The notes under the pieces: model-generated
The model's input: only the letters and a program-made list of their open reading frames with translations
Told to the model about the DNA's origin: nothing
Database searches by the model: none
Part shown: positions 46,037-55,059 of the stretch, piece by piece
Layout of the letters: each line of letters starts with the position of its first letter
Numbering within the stretch: position 1 is the first letter of the stretch
Program-made: the position numbers and the translations under genes
NCBI RefSeq assembly: GCF_011378905.1
Contig: NZ_WTPY01000001.1
Span: 124,001-188,000, forward strand
Length of the DNA: 64,000 bases
Source of the DNA: Paraglaciecola sp. 20A4
GTDB taxonomy: Bacteria; Pseudomonadota; Gammaproteobacteria; Enterobacterales; Alteromonadaceae
Reading direction: 5' to 3'

Positions 46037-46534
46037 TTATTTTGCTTGATGAGCACTAAATAGTGAGTTTTCCAATTGCAGTAAATAGGCTTTGCGTTTC
46101 AAACCGCCGGCGTATCCGGTAAGGGTGCCGTTAGCGCCGATTACTCTATGACAAGGAACGATAATTGATATGGGATTTCTACCATTAGCACTGCCAACTG
46201 CTCGGACTGCTTTAGGGTTGTCTAAGCGCTTAGCAATATCGCCATAACTGCAGGTTTGCCCATAGGGAATATCGCGTAGCAACTGCCAAACTTTACGCTG
46301 AAATACCGTTCCTTTGGCGGCTAGGGGTAAGTCGAATACTTCGCGTTCGTTGTTAAAGTATTCGATGAGTTGTTGCTTGGCCTTGCGCAATAAAGGGTGA
46401 CTACTTGGCGGTTGATCTTGTTGCTCAACGTAAGTAATTGCGCTGATGCCTAAATCATTTGCCGTTATTTTTAATAGCCCCGTAGCGGTCGATAAATAGT
46501 CATATGATTGATTACAATCTGCGGGGGTTGTCAT
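46037..46534 (-). CDS. ogt: Methylated-DNA--protein-cysteine methyltransferase
   Basis: Suicide repair protein that takes the methyl group from O6-methylguanine or O4-methylthymine onto its own cysteine. 165 residues. Active site [28 protein letters not shown]-binding segment [34 protein letters not shown]. The ATG at 46534 shares its A with the TGA stop of the upstream gene (TGATG), so translation is coupled to it; an ATG at 46576 would instead add 14 residues inside that gene. Confidence 0.95.
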   Translation of the reverse strand: MTTPADCNQSYDYLSTATGLLKITANDLGISAITYVEQQDQPPSSHPLLRKAKQQLIEYFNNEREVFDLPLAAKGTVFQRKVWQLLRDIPYGQTCSYGDIAKRLDNPKAVRAVGSANGRNPISIIVPCHRVIGANGTLTGYAGGLKRKAYLLQLENSLFSAHQAK

Positions 46535-47907
46535 CAGGCAAGACTCCATAAGGTAAACGTTAAATAGCTGCGCCAAGGACAGGCTTTATCGGCTTCAATA
46601 CTATGTAATAGCAATTGTTTTTTAATCACTAAATCGCTGTTTAACCAAATGTCGGCCTGAGATTGTCCTCGCAAATTAGCATAAGCTACTGTCCACGGAC
46701 CAATACCTTTTAGTGATAGCCAATCATCAGGAGGCGCATCAGGTTGTTGCTGATAAAATGCGGCAAATCGACGAAGGGTTTCTCGGCGGCTATTTGGCAT
46801 ACCCAAAAAGCTAAGATCGCAATTAGCGACGGCTTCGGCAGTAGGAAAATAACGACTGATTAGCGGGCTTTTATCCCGGGTATTAGGAATAGGTTGACCG
46901 AGCTCTGACACCAGTTTTGCTGCCAGGTTAATGGCCGCTGTAACGGAGATTTGTTGCCCTAAAATAGCTCGGCAGCCTGCTTCAAAGGTATCCCAAATAC
47001 CAGGGATCCGTATCCCGGGAGTGGTATGCTCTTTACGCAAGCCACTTTGCATAAGCTGCTTATCTATGGTCACGCTATCGGCATCTAAATCCAAAATTCG
47101 CCGTATATTATGCAACGCAGGCTTGAGTTGGTACAAATTATCTAGACGCAAGGTCACGATAAAGCGATGCTTATGAGCTTGATGTTGTGCGTGAAAATAT
47201 CCATGACTGCCATTGAGTACTACACTGCGAGAATAGCTGGTGTCATCCACCCATTCGCAATCTTTTATTGCCCGACGAGCCAGAAAATCGCGCAATTGGG
47301 GCCAATTGTAAGGTGGCCGATAAGCAAGTGGAATAACAATGGGTTGCAATAAATCAGCAGGTTTTATACGCAATTCCCTCGGTGTGCGACGCATTACACG
47401 TTGCATGTTGTATTGTAAACGTCTGGTGTCACTGAACCCCGCAGCGTCGGCAACATGATCAACCGGAAGTTGTGTGTGCTGGAGTAGCTGCTTGGCAAAC
47501 AATATTTGTTCATATAGCTGATATTGCTTCGGGCTGAGCCCGATATGGCGTATAAATAATTGGCGCATGTAGCGATCGCTTATTCCGAGTTTTGCAGCAA
47601 TTTGGCTCATATTGAGATGCAGGTTTTCGCTGAGCAATCCCATGGCGCGGGTTACTGTGGTATCGACACCATTCCATGCATGTGAATGAGGTGCACTATC
47701 AGGCCGACAACGTAAGCAGGGACGATACCCAGCAAGCATTGCCTGTTGTGCTAATGTGAAGTACTCGACATTTTCTTCTAACGGAAGTTTGGCCGGGCAA
47801 ATGGGACGACAAAATATTCCGGTTGATTTGACCGCAATAAAAAAACGCCCATCGAACCGCGGATCTCGGGATAATCTAGCTTGTTGAAAATGTTGTGTCG
47901 TAAGCAT
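46534..47907 (-). CDS. alkA: Ada N-domain / AraC HTH / AlkA glycosylase fusion
   Basis: 457-residue alkylation-repair protein with three parts. The Ada-type zinc domain (about 10-70) has cysteines 33, 37, 64 and 67 in FCRPICPAK and CLRCRPD; in E. coli Ada the first of these accepts methyl from DNA phosphotriesters and turns Ada into an activator. An AraC-type helix-turn-helix (about 80-165) follows, then the AlkA 3-methyladenine glycosylase (about 195-457) with [31 protein letters not shown] and catalytic aspartate in [10 protein letters not shown]. So sensor, activator and enzyme are in one chain, with the Ada methyltransferase half supplied by the overlapping ogt gene. Confidence 0.95.
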   Translation of the reverse strand: MLTTQHFQQARLSRDPRFDGRFFIAVKSTGIFCRPICPAKLPLEENVEYFTLAQQAMLAGYRPCLRCRPDSAPHSHAWNGVDTTVTRAMGLLSENLHLNMSQIAAKLGISDRYMRQLFIRHIGLSPKQYQLYEQILFAKQLLQHTQLPVDHVADAAGFSDTRRLQYNMQRVMRRTPRELRIKPADLLQPIVIPLAYRPPYNWPQLRDFLARRAIKDCEWVDDTSYSRSVVLNGSHGYFHAQHQAHKHRFIVTLRLDNLYQLKPALHNIRRILDLDADSVTIDKQLMQSGLRKEHTTPGIRIPGIWDTFEAGCRAILGQQISVTAAINLAAKLVSELGQPIPNTRDKSPLISRYFPTAEAVANCDLSFLGMPNSRRETLRRFAAFYQQQPDAPPDDWLSLKGIGPWTVAYANLRGQSQADIWLNSDLVIKKQLLLHSIEADKACPWRSYLTFTLWSLA

Positions 47908-48130
47908 GAGTGAACCGAATGTGTTAAGTCATGGACTAATAATAATCCGCTGAGCCATTATTATGCGTTCAAAGCGGAACTCAAAGCAAAATAGTCGCTC
48001 ACATAGGGGGGCGCAATTGCTTGTTGAATTCTTAGGCTAATACAGCTGATAATACGCGGCCATTTTACCTTTAGTCAGTAAAAGGAAGTTACTATGTTTT
48101 TTATCGCCATTTTGGAGCTAACCATTTCAC

Positions 48131-49276
48131 GTGTTTAAATATTTTTTATTGCTGAGTATGGTTTTTTCTAGCCTTATTTCTTCACAAGCGTGGGGCGAAG
48201 AGTGGCTTGATGACTTTGCAAAACGCGTGAAGGGCAAGACAGCAAAGCAACGAGTACCTGGATATTTGTTTGCTTTGATTGAAGAGGGTAAACCAGCAAA
48301 AATGGTGGTGTCGGGCAAAACAGCGAGTAACGGCTCGGCTATCACGCCTGATACCGTGTTTCGTTTAGCCTCAGTATCTAAAACGTTTACTTCTATCTTA
48401 ATGGCGAAGATGGTCGAAGAAAACAAGCTTAGTTGGCAAACCCCAGTGACAAATATGACCAATGAGTTTACGTTTGAGAACACTAAAAATCTGCAGTTAG
48501 CCCATGTGATTGGTCAATCTAGTGGCTTTTCACCGAATGCCTATGACAACCTAATTGAAGCTAATTATCCGGTAAAACGTGTGCTAAACATGTTAACTGC
48601 GCTAAAGCCTTTGTGTACACCCGGTGAATGTTACACCTACCAAAATACACTGTTTGGTGTGATAGAAGAATATTTTGAAGAAAACAATACGACTTACCGA
48701 CAACAATTAGAAGATGAAGTGTTGCTACCGCTTAATATGAAAGGCTCAAGTGTAGGACGAAAAGGGCTGGAGGCCTCTTCCTCTTGGGCTAAGCCACACG
48801 TCGCAATTGCCAAAAATAAGTGGCGCAGTGTAGCGGTCAGTGATGATTATTACCGTTATTCACCGGCGGCCGGTGTTAATGCTAATGGTGCTGATATGGT
48901 TAAGTGGGTAGGCGCATTATTAGGTGAAAAACCGAATATTATTGGACCGCAAATTATTGATCAGGTCACGCAGCCCAGAGTAAAAACTAAGCGCGAGATG
49001 CATCGCCGTCTATGGAAACGTTATTTAAAAGATGCACATTATGGACTGGGTTGGCGTGTATACGATTTCGATGGTCATAAGTTAAATTATCATGGTGGGT
49101 GGGTTAAAGGTTATCGAGCTGTGGTGTCTTTTGCGCCGGATCAAAAAGTTGGATATTTTATGCTGATGAATGCTGAGTCGAATCTTATTAATGATTTTAC
49201 CGCCGACTTTTGGGCCAGTTATTTTGAACAATACGATGAGAAGCAAAAATTACTCAGCGGTAGCGTTAAACCATAA
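48131..49276 (+). CDS. Serine beta-lactamase-like hydrolase (class C/esterase family)
   Basis: Periplasmic serine hydrolase of the beta-lactamase/penicillin-binding-like fold, 381 residues. A signal peptide ends near SSQAWG. Active-site SxxK is SVSK in RLASVSKTFTSIL; the YxN motif is in CYTYQNTLFG; the third motif is HGG in LNYHGGWVKGYRA. These are features shared by AmpC, D-aminopeptidases and EstB-type esterases, so antibiotic resistance cannot be assumed. It begins at GTG; GGAG lies 14 bases upstream, rather far, and an ATG at 48167 would shorten the signal peptide. A bidirectional terminator follows. Confidence 0.85.
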   Translation: MFKYFLLLSMVFSSLISSQAWGEEWLDDFAKRVKGKTAKQRVPGYLFALIEEGKPAKMVVSGKTASNGSAITPDTVFRLASVSKTFTSILMAKMVEENKLSWQTPVTNMTNEFTFENTKNLQLAHVIGQSSGFSPNAYDNLIEANYPVKRVLNMLTALKPLCTPGECYTYQNTLFGVIEEYFEENNTTYRQQLEDEVLLPLNMKGSSVGRKGLEASSSWAKPHVAIAKNKWRSVAVSDDYYRYSPAAGVNANGADMVKWVGALLGEKPNIIGPQIIDQVTQPRVKTKREMHRRLWKRYLKDAHYGLGWRVYDFDGHKLNYHGGWVKGYRAVVSFAPDQKVGYFMLMNAESNLINDFTADFWASYFEQYDEKQKLLSGSVKP

Positions 49277-49313
49277 TAACTGCGATTTAACGGATATATA
49301 TTGCTCAACAATA

Positions 49314-49349
49314 AAAAAACCCAGTTTAACGATATAAACTGGGTTTTTT
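49314..49349. terminator. Bidirectional terminator, serine hydrolase / speA
   Basis: 15-bp perfect stem (arms 49314-49328 and 49335-49349, core ACCCAGTTTA/TAAACTGGGT) with a 6-base loop and A/T runs at both ends, shared by the two convergent genes. Confidence 0.93.
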
Positions 49350-49368
49350 GTTATTTGTTGATCAACTC

Positions 49369-51291
49369 TTAATTGGTTTTTAAGTAGGTATAACCTTTTA
49401 AGCAGTCTTCGTAAAAGTCGGTCCACTTCACCGCTTCTCTTGGTTTCATTTCACCACTTGAAATATGTTGATCGATCATTCGCTTCATAGATTGTGCCAT
49501 GGCATCAGGATTGTATTGCATGATAGACAACACATCTTGCACCGAAGAACCTTTAACAACCTCTTCGATGTAGAAATCTTCAGGATCATCATCATCACCA
49601 AAAATGTGAACTTCGTTAAGACGTCCAAAAAGGTTGTGCATGTCGCCCATAACATCTTGGTAAGCGCCTGTTAAAAACAAACCTAAATAATAGTCTTCAC
49701 CCTTTTTAAGCGGTGGCATCGGCAGCACATCAGAAATGCCATGCTCTACAACGAATTGATCAAGTTTGCCGTCACTGTCACAGGTTATGTCCACTAGGGA
49801 ACAGTTTACTGTGGGCTCTTCATTCATCCGCGAAATCGGTACCACGGGCAATACTTGATCGATAGCCCACGTATCAGCAGCGGATTGAAACACTGAAAAA
49901 TTACATAGGTATTGTGACGATAAATTATAATCGAGTTCTTGCAGTTCTTCTGGCACAAAGTCAGCATCTTTTAAGCGATGCTGTAATTTCACCATAATCT
50001 GCCAGTATAGCGTTTCAATTTTAGCTAATTCTTCTAGGGTTATAACACGCAATTTGAATGCACCAATGGCTTGTTCTTTCCATTGTGAGGCGTCGTTAAA
50101 AATTTCTTGCAAATTATCTTGAGTATCAACGCTTTCCGCCAATTCACGGATATTACCTAATAGAATATGATCTGTGGGCAGTTTATCTGTGGGTAACTCG
50201 GCACTATTAGCGCGGATTTCACCGACGACTTGGGCAACGACGCAACTGTGATGAGCCGTAATTGCGCGGCCACTTTCGCTCACTAGGGTAGGGTGAGGGA
50301 CATTCTCTAAATCACACACTTCACGCATGCCATAAACGACATCGGCGACGTATTCATCCATGGTGTAATTGCGAGATGAGTCGTTAGTTGATTTACTACC
50401 GTCATAATCGATACCTAAACCACCGCCCACATCAACGTATTCTAATTTGAAGCCCATACGATGTAATTCGGCGTAGATACGCCCGCCTTCACTAATGGCT
50501 TCTTTTACTGCTCGGATATCAGTTAACTGACTACCGATATGGAAATGTAGTAACTTTAGGCAGTCACCCATACCTTCACTTTCTAGGTAGCGAGCAGCGC
50601 AAATCATTTCGCTGGTGGTCAACCCAAATTTAGCGCGATCACCGCCTGAACTTTCCCATTTACCACGGCCTTTAACCGTCATTTTAGAACGTAGTCCAAT
50701 GATGGGCATAACATCTAGCTGCTTGGCTGCATTGACCAGTAAACTCAACTCTGAGTATTTCTCGATAACGACGATCATTTCGCGACCCAATTTACGGCCA
50801 AGCAGTGCTAAGCGCATAAATTCGGCGTCTTTGTAGCCATTTAAAATAGTCAGCGAATTAATGTTGGTATTGTATGCCATCACAGTAATAAGCTCAGCCT
50901 TAGAGCCTGCTTCTAAGCCGTAATTGAAGGGAGCGCCTGCGTCGACAATCTCTTCAACGACTTCACGCATCTGATTAACTTTAACCGGATAAACACCCAT
51001 GTATTTACCCTTGTACTGGGCTTCTTCAATGGTATTAATAAAGGTCTTATTAAGTGCCGCAACTTGTGAACGCAATATATCGTGAAAGCGCACAACAACT
51101 GGAAATTGAATACCCTCTTGTTTAATCTCGTCGATGACAGATTGAAAGTCGATACGCATATTTTTATTTGCGAGATCAGGGGTAATATGTAAATTACCGT
51201 TAGCGCCGATTTCGAAGTAACCTGCACCCCAACGCTTCACGCCGTATACGCGTTCTGCGTCATCGATTGTCCAATCAGTTTGTTCTGCCAT
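49369..51291 (-). CDS. speA: Biosynthetic arginine decarboxylase
   Basis: Converts arginine to agmatine, the first step of an alternative putrescine pathway. 640 residues, PLP fold III. The PLP lysine is in GVYPVKVNQMREV; GLEAGSKAEL, FHIGSQLTDIRA, DVGGGLGIDYDGS and SESGRAITAHHS are typical, and the C-terminal half carries the SpeA-specific insert and DMHNLFGRLNEVHIF. The gene is divergent from an acetyltransferase-nitrilase fusion, which may act on a polyamine-related amide. No speB or agmatine deiminase gene is in the window. Confidence 0.97.
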   Translation of the reverse strand: MAEQTDWTIDDAERVYGVKRWGAGYFEIGANGNLHITPDLANKNMRIDFQSVIDEIKQEGIQFPVVVRFHDILRSQVAALNKTFINTIEEAQYKGKYMGVYPVKVNQMREVVEEIVDAGAPFNYGLEAGSKAELITVMAYNTNINSLTILNGYKDAEFMRLALLGRKLGREMIVVIEKYSELSLLVNAAKQLDVMPIIGLRSKMTVKGRGKWESSGGDRAKFGLTTSEMICAARYLESEGMGDCLKLLHFHIGSQLTDIRAVKEAISEGGRIYAELHRMGFKLEYVDVGGGLGIDYDGSKSTNDSSRNYTMDEYVADVVYGMREVCDLENVPHPTLVSESGRAITAHHSCVVAQVVGEIRANSAELPTDKLPTDHILLGNIRELAESVDTQDNLQEIFNDASQWKEQAIGAFKLRVITLEELAKIETLYWQIMVKLQHRLKDADFVPEELQELDYNLSSQYLCNFSVFQSAADTWAIDQVLPVVPISRMNEEPTVNCSLVDITCDSDGKLDQFVVEHGISDVLPMPPLKKGEDYYLGLFLTGAYQDVMGDMHNLFGRLNEVHIFGDDDDPEDFYIEEVVKGSSVQDVLSIMQYNPDAMAQSMKRMIDQHISSGEMKPREAVKWTDFYEDCLKGYTYLKTN

Positions 51292-51775
51292 TACTTTAAA
51301 TACCTAATTGCGGGACCGTAAAGTCGCGCATTATAGTGAACAAATATCTTCAGCGCTATGGTGGCGAAGATAGTTTAGTGAAATCTTTAATTGTAGAATA
51401 ACCGTCCAGCCACAGGATGTTATTAGCCGTTACAAAAAGATATAAGCGTTCTTACAAACCTTTCCCTTTTGTACTGGTAGCTTAAACTACCGGTCTAGGA
51501 TCTCGATGAGCATATCGTATCAGCGAAATACATTAAACCATTCCAACATTATTGGATTAATAAGGATGGCGCGAATGTTGCTGGGTTAAGTAGAATATTT
51601 ATTTATTTCTATCCCTATACACGCGATTATAAGCGCAAGTTTGAAAACTGACTCGCTGCTAATTATCTAGATAAAACATCCATGAAGAACAAACATTACT
51701 TGACGAAACACCTGCGCTGGTACAGGTTGTTACTCGTGAACAAATCCTATTACAACGGAGCCTCTCGGTACGCTT
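51292..51775. other. Divergent intergenic region speA / GNAT-nitrilase gene
   Basis: 484 bp with no gene. A small hairpin GGTAG-CTTAAA-CTACC lies near 51476-51491. CGGAG at 51755-51759 is a possible ribosome binding site for the fusion gene but is rather far (about 16 bases) from the ATG. Both promoters should lie here. Confidence 0.4.
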
Positions 51776-53338
51776 ATGCATGATAACAACAGCACGACTC
51801 CATCGGTCGATGACCCTGAACATATATTAGAATTACGCCACCTAACCATTGACGATTATGCAGATGTAAAAGAGTTAATGGACATCGTATATGCGCAAGT
51901 CGGCGGCGCTTGGCCTCTGAAAAATTTTCAATCACAGTTGAATGTTTTTCCCGAAGGACAAATCTGTATTGAAGATAAAGGCAAAGTCGTAGCAGCCGCT
52001 ATTTCGGTGATCATTGACTATGATAAATTTGGTGATAAGCACACCTACGACGATATAACGGGTGATGCGTATATGTCGACGCACGATCCCAAAGGAGATG
52101 TATTATACGGGATCGATTTATTTGTATCTCCTGAATACCGTGGACTGCGTTTGGGGCGTCGTTTATACCAAGCCCGTAAAGATGTATGTCGGAACCTAAA
52201 TTTGAAATCGATTGTGGCCGGTGGACGTATTCCAAATTACGCCAAGCATGCCGCACAGATGTCACCTTATGAATATGTCGAGTTAGTCAAATCCAAAGAC
52301 TTACATGATCCTATTTTGACCTTTCAGTTATCTAATGGCTTTGAAGTAAAGCAATTGCTCAAAGCTTACTTTCCTGAAGATAGAGCATCTCGGGGTTATG
52401 CTACTCTTTTGCAATGGCACAACATATATTACGACGCTGAAGAGCCAGGCGCATTGGCTAGCCAGCGCAATTCGGCGCGGATCGGGTGTATTCAGTGGCA
52501 GATGCGTTACTTCAACGATATTCCTGAATTACTTCAACAGGTCGAATACTTTGTTGATGCGTTGTCAGACTATAAATGTGATGTGGCACTTTTCCCTGAG
52601 TTTTTTAATGCGCCTTTAATGGGTATTAAACAGGCTGATACTTCGATAGATGCCATTTGGAATTTGGCCACTTATACCGATGAAATACTGACAGAAATTT
52701 CGCGTTTAGCGGTGTCTTACAACATTAATGTCATTGCTGGTTCAGTGCCTGTTATCGAAGATGATGAATTGTATAACGTGAGTTATTTTTGTCACCGAGA
52801 CGGACGAGTAGAAAGCCAATATAAATTGCATCTTACACCTCATGAAAAGAAAGATTGGATCATGCAAGGGGGCAATAAGTTACAAGCCTTTGACACCGAT
52901 TTTGGTAAGGTTGGTATTTTAATTTGCTATGATGTTGAGTTTCCTGAGTTGGGTAGATTACTTGCCGAGCAAGATGTTCAGATCCTGTTTGTTCCCTTCT
53001 GGACTGATACCAAAAATGGTTATTTACGGGTTCGTAGATGTTCGCAAGCAAGAGCTATCGAAAACGAATGTTATGTGGCAATTGCGGGTAGTGTGGGTAA
53101 CTTACCTAAGGTCGATAATGTTGATATTCAATATGGTCAGACAGCTGTATTTTCGCCCTCTGATTTCTCATTTCCTCATGATGCGATTGTGTCTGAAACA
53201 ACCCCGAATACTGAGATGACACTGATAGTGGACCTTGATTTCGATAAACTGAAACAGCTCAAAAATGAAGGTTCAGTACGAAACTATCTTGATCGTAGAA
53301 GGGATCTTTATGAAGTAAAATGGAAGGGTGAAAAGTAA
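51776..53338 (+). CDS. Bifunctional GNAT acetyltransferase / carbon-nitrogen hydrolase
   Basis: 520-residue fusion. The N-terminal GNAT domain (about 15-190) has GIDLFVSPEYRGLRLGRRLYQAR, the acetyl-CoA-binding loop (R-G-x-x-L-G-R). The C-terminal nitrilase domain (about 225-510) has the full triad: Glu275 in LFPEFFNAPL, Lys350 in YKLHL and Cys384 in GILICYDVEFPELGR. A family of this exact fusion exists in several bacteria with unknown substrate; an amide would be hydrolysed and an amine acetylated. Its divergent position next to speA suggests polyamine or agmatine-derived compounds, but this is inference. Confidence 0.93.
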   Translation: MHDNNSTTPSVDDPEHILELRHLTIDDYADVKELMDIVYAQVGGAWPLKNFQSQLNVFPEGQICIEDKGKVVAAAISVIIDYDKFGDKHTYDDITGDAYMSTHDPKGDVLYGIDLFVSPEYRGLRLGRRLYQARKDVCRNLNLKSIVAGGRIPNYAKHAAQMSPYEYVELVKSKDLHDPILTFQLSNGFEVKQLLKAYFPEDRASRGYATLLQWHNIYYDAEEPGALASQRNSARIGCIQWQMRYFNDIPELLQQVEYFVDALSDYKCDVALFPEFFNAPLMGIKQADTSIDAIWNLATYTDEILTEISRLAVSYNINVIAGSVPVIEDDELYNVSYFCHRDGRVESQYKLHLTPHEKKDWIMQGGNKLQAFDTDFGKVGILICYDVEFPELGRLLAEQDVQILFVPFWTDTKNGYLRVRRCSQARAIENECYVAIAGSVGNLPKVDNVDIQYGQTAVFSPSDFSFPHDAIVSETTPNTEMTLIVDLDFDKLKQLKNEGSVRNYLDRRRDLYEVKWKGEK

Positions 53339-53366
53339 GTGAGTATTTACTCTCCGATTTAACACT

Positions 53367-53467
53367 ATAGTCAGCACAGCGAGCTAATACTCTTTGTGCT
53401 GGCTATCAAATCAATTATATCGTTAACTATTGTTGTACAATAAATATCAATGTTAGTGAGTACTAAC
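53367..53467. repeat. Three small stem-loops between convergent genes
   Basis: ATAGTCAGCACA/TGTGCTGGCTAT (53367-53378 and 53395-53406, one wobble), TATTGT/ACAATA (53428-53442), and GTTAGT-GAGT-ACTAAC (53452-53467). They lie between the convergent GNAT-nitrilase and XRE genes. None has a clean T run, so termination is uncertain. Confidence 0.5.
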
Positions 53468-53478
53468 AAAAAGTTTTG

Positions 53479-53691
53479 TTAACCTTCGTACTGAAATACT
53501 TCTTCAATAGATTGACCAAATACTTCAGCAATTTTGAAGGCTACTTCAAGGGTTGGTGAATACTTACTTTTTTCAATAGCCATAATTGTTTGTCGTGTTA
53601 CACCGACTAATTCTGCTAACTCTTTTTGCGTCATTTCATCAGCAAAAAATCGTAACTCTCGAACTTTATTTTTGATGGGTACATTTGCCAC
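53479..53691 (-). CDS. XRE-family helix-turn-helix regulator
   Basis: Small DNA-binding protein, 70 residues from the GTG at 53691. The helix-turn-helix is VRELRFFADEMTQKELAELVGVTRQTIMAIEKSKYSPTLEVAFKIAEVFG followed by QSIEEVF, the common single-domain Cro/C1-type regulator. I chose GTG at 53691 because it begins one base after the stop of the upstream membrane-protein reading frame (TAG-T-GTG) and has AAAAGG upstream; an in-frame start at 53730 would add 13 unlike residues. Regulators of this type commonly sit beside a small membrane-protein gene, as here. Confidence 0.85.
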   Translation of the reverse strand: MANVPIKNKVRELRFFADEMTQKELAELVGVTRQTIMAIEKSKYSPTLEVAFKIAEVFGQSIEEVFQYEG

Positions 53692-53692
53692 A

Positions 53693-54028
53693 CTAGGCAC
53701 CTTTTCTATAAAAAAATAATTGACTCGCACAACGTGCCAACTCGGAAATAATAAAACCGAACAGTAAAATATGGGCCGTCAAAAGTGGAAATTCGTGGAT
53801 GACTTTTGATGTGTCAGTTGGGGATAAAAATTCGTTCAATAGCATGCGTCCTAAGAATATCATTACACCTAAAATTAAAACGGTATAGCCAAAGCTATTC
53901 GCTTTTAATTGATAAAGTTTATCACGCTCATCTGCTTTTTGTTTAGCGTCATCGGGATTGAAAATTGCGATGATAATATGAAAGCAAGCTCGTCTATTAT
54001 CATCATGATTACGGATTTTAAAAGTAAC
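53693..54028 (-). pseudogene. Frameshifted or start-less membrane protein, partner of XRE regulator
   Basis: By hand translation, the minus strand reads NPDDAKQKADERDKLYQLKA, two hydrophobic helices (FGYTVLILGVMIFLGRMLL and FPLLTAHILLFGFIISEL) and the end ASQLFFYRKGA, stopping at 53695-53693, one base before the XRE start. The KADERDK motif followed by two helices is typical of small membrane proteins encoded upstream of XRE regulators. The frame is open back to a TGA at 54031 but has no ATG, GTG or TTG before the conserved motif. A second frame just upstream reads NFTDELLL-like KFTDELLLKSVIMMIIDELAF, suggesting that a first helix was split off by a frameshift near 53985. Confidence 0.55.
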
Positions 54029-54097
54029 TCATCGGTAAATTTCTATGCCTCATTGACAGGCTGGTCAGCCAAACTTTGTAGACTTATAAAATACTAA

Positions 54098-54247
54098 CTA
54101 AAGATAAATATAGTGGAAACTAATGACACTCGAATGCTTTTTCTTTAAACGACTTACAATTCCGATCTCATAAATTAATAAAGAAGAAATATAGAATACA
54201 ATGGAATATAAGTTAAGTGTATTTAACTTGGTGTTTATTATTTTCAT
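54098..54247 (-). CDS. Possible 49-residue membrane peptide
   Basis: ATG at 54247 preceded by ACAGAG. The peptide has one hydrophobic helix (LNLYSIVFYISSLLIYEIGIV) then a basic stretch RLKKKHSS. It lies directly upstream of the broken membrane-protein frame and could be its remote N-terminal part or an independent small protein. Weak evidence. Confidence 0.22.
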   Translation of the reverse strand: MKIINTKLNTLNLYSIVFYISSLLIYEIGIVSRLKKKHSSVISFHYIYL

Positions 54248-54281
54248 CTCTGTGTTTACTATTTAAATCACTTGGTTGACT

Positions 54282-54722
54282 TTATTCACCGATGTCTTCA
54301 TTCCATAATTCTGGCTTATCGCGAATAAAACCATTCATAAGTGAGATGCAGGCTTGGCTGTGGATAACCTCTATGGCTACACCTCGTTCGTTCAATAGCG
54401 CTTCTTCTCCTTGGAATGTTTGATTTTCGCCAATAACGAGTTTGGGAATACCATAGAGTAATATTGTACCACTGCACATGCTACAAGGTGACAATGTAGT
54501 ATATAAGGTTGATGCCTTATATACGCTGGCTGGTTGGCGACCTGCATTATTGAGTGCATCCATTTCGCCGTGTAGAATAGGGCTGCCACTTTGCACACGT
54601 CTATTGTGACCCCTACCTATAATTTCATCTTTGTAAACCAATACCGAACCAATGGGGATACCCCCTTCTTCGAGTCCTAGTTTCGCTTCATCGATGGCAG
54701 CTTGCATAAATTTGTCCATCAT
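54282..54722 (-). CDS. Cytosine deaminase, yeast Fcy1-type
   Basis: 146-residue zinc deaminase. Zinc and catalytic motifs HGEMDAL (His, Glu) and TLSPCSMCSG (two Cys) are intact. Several blocks match yeast cytosine deaminase closely: EEGGIPIGSVLV, GRGHNRRVQSGSPILHGE, TLYTTLSPCSMCSGTILLYGIPK, VIGENQTFQGEE and the C-terminal ELWNEDIGE (yeast DWFEDIGE). This is the small CDA-fold type, unlike the large amidohydrolase CodA of E. coli. It would convert cytosine to uracil; other nucleobases or guanine are possible. The ATG could be 54722 or the next codon. No codB-like permease adjoins it. Confidence 0.85.
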   Translation of the reverse strand: MMDKFMQAAIDEAKLGLEEGGIPIGSVLVYKDEIIGRGHNRRVQSGSPILHGEMDALNNAGRQPASVYKASTLYTTLSPCSMCSGTILLYGIPKLVIGENQTFQGEEALLNERGVAIEVIHSQACISLMNGFIRDKPELWNEDIGE

Positions 54723-55059
54723 ACAGTCCTCATTATTTTGCCTAGCAGGTGAGAATATTATCGCTTAATAAGCAGTAAGCTCACAACTATGTTTGATAGA
54801 TTTATTTAGCCGTAACTATTGGTTAATGTACGTTATTCAACTTTTACCTAGGCATTATCGAAATTCGTTTTCAGAGTCAGAGTGTATAGATATTATGCTA
54901 GTATCTTCGCTGAGCTTGATTCCTTAATTTCGGTTATATTACAGCTCTATATTTAGCGATAATGGGTAGCTTTATTTTACCGCCAGCGATCACTAAATTA
55001 TGGTTTAAAAAAAGTGTCATGGACTGTCGTTATCATTGATTAAAATACAGGAGAACAGA
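54723..55059. other. Divergent intergenic region cytosine deaminase / ycdX
   Basis: 337 bp, AT-rich, no gene. CAGGAGA at 55048-55054 is the ribosome binding site for the PHP gene. No repeat was noted. Confidence 0.4.

Noticed and set aside
49034-49276. Serine hydrolase as an antibiotic-resistance gene
   Set aside because: The motifs are shared by esterases and peptidases; nothing specific to AmpC-type resistance is visible.
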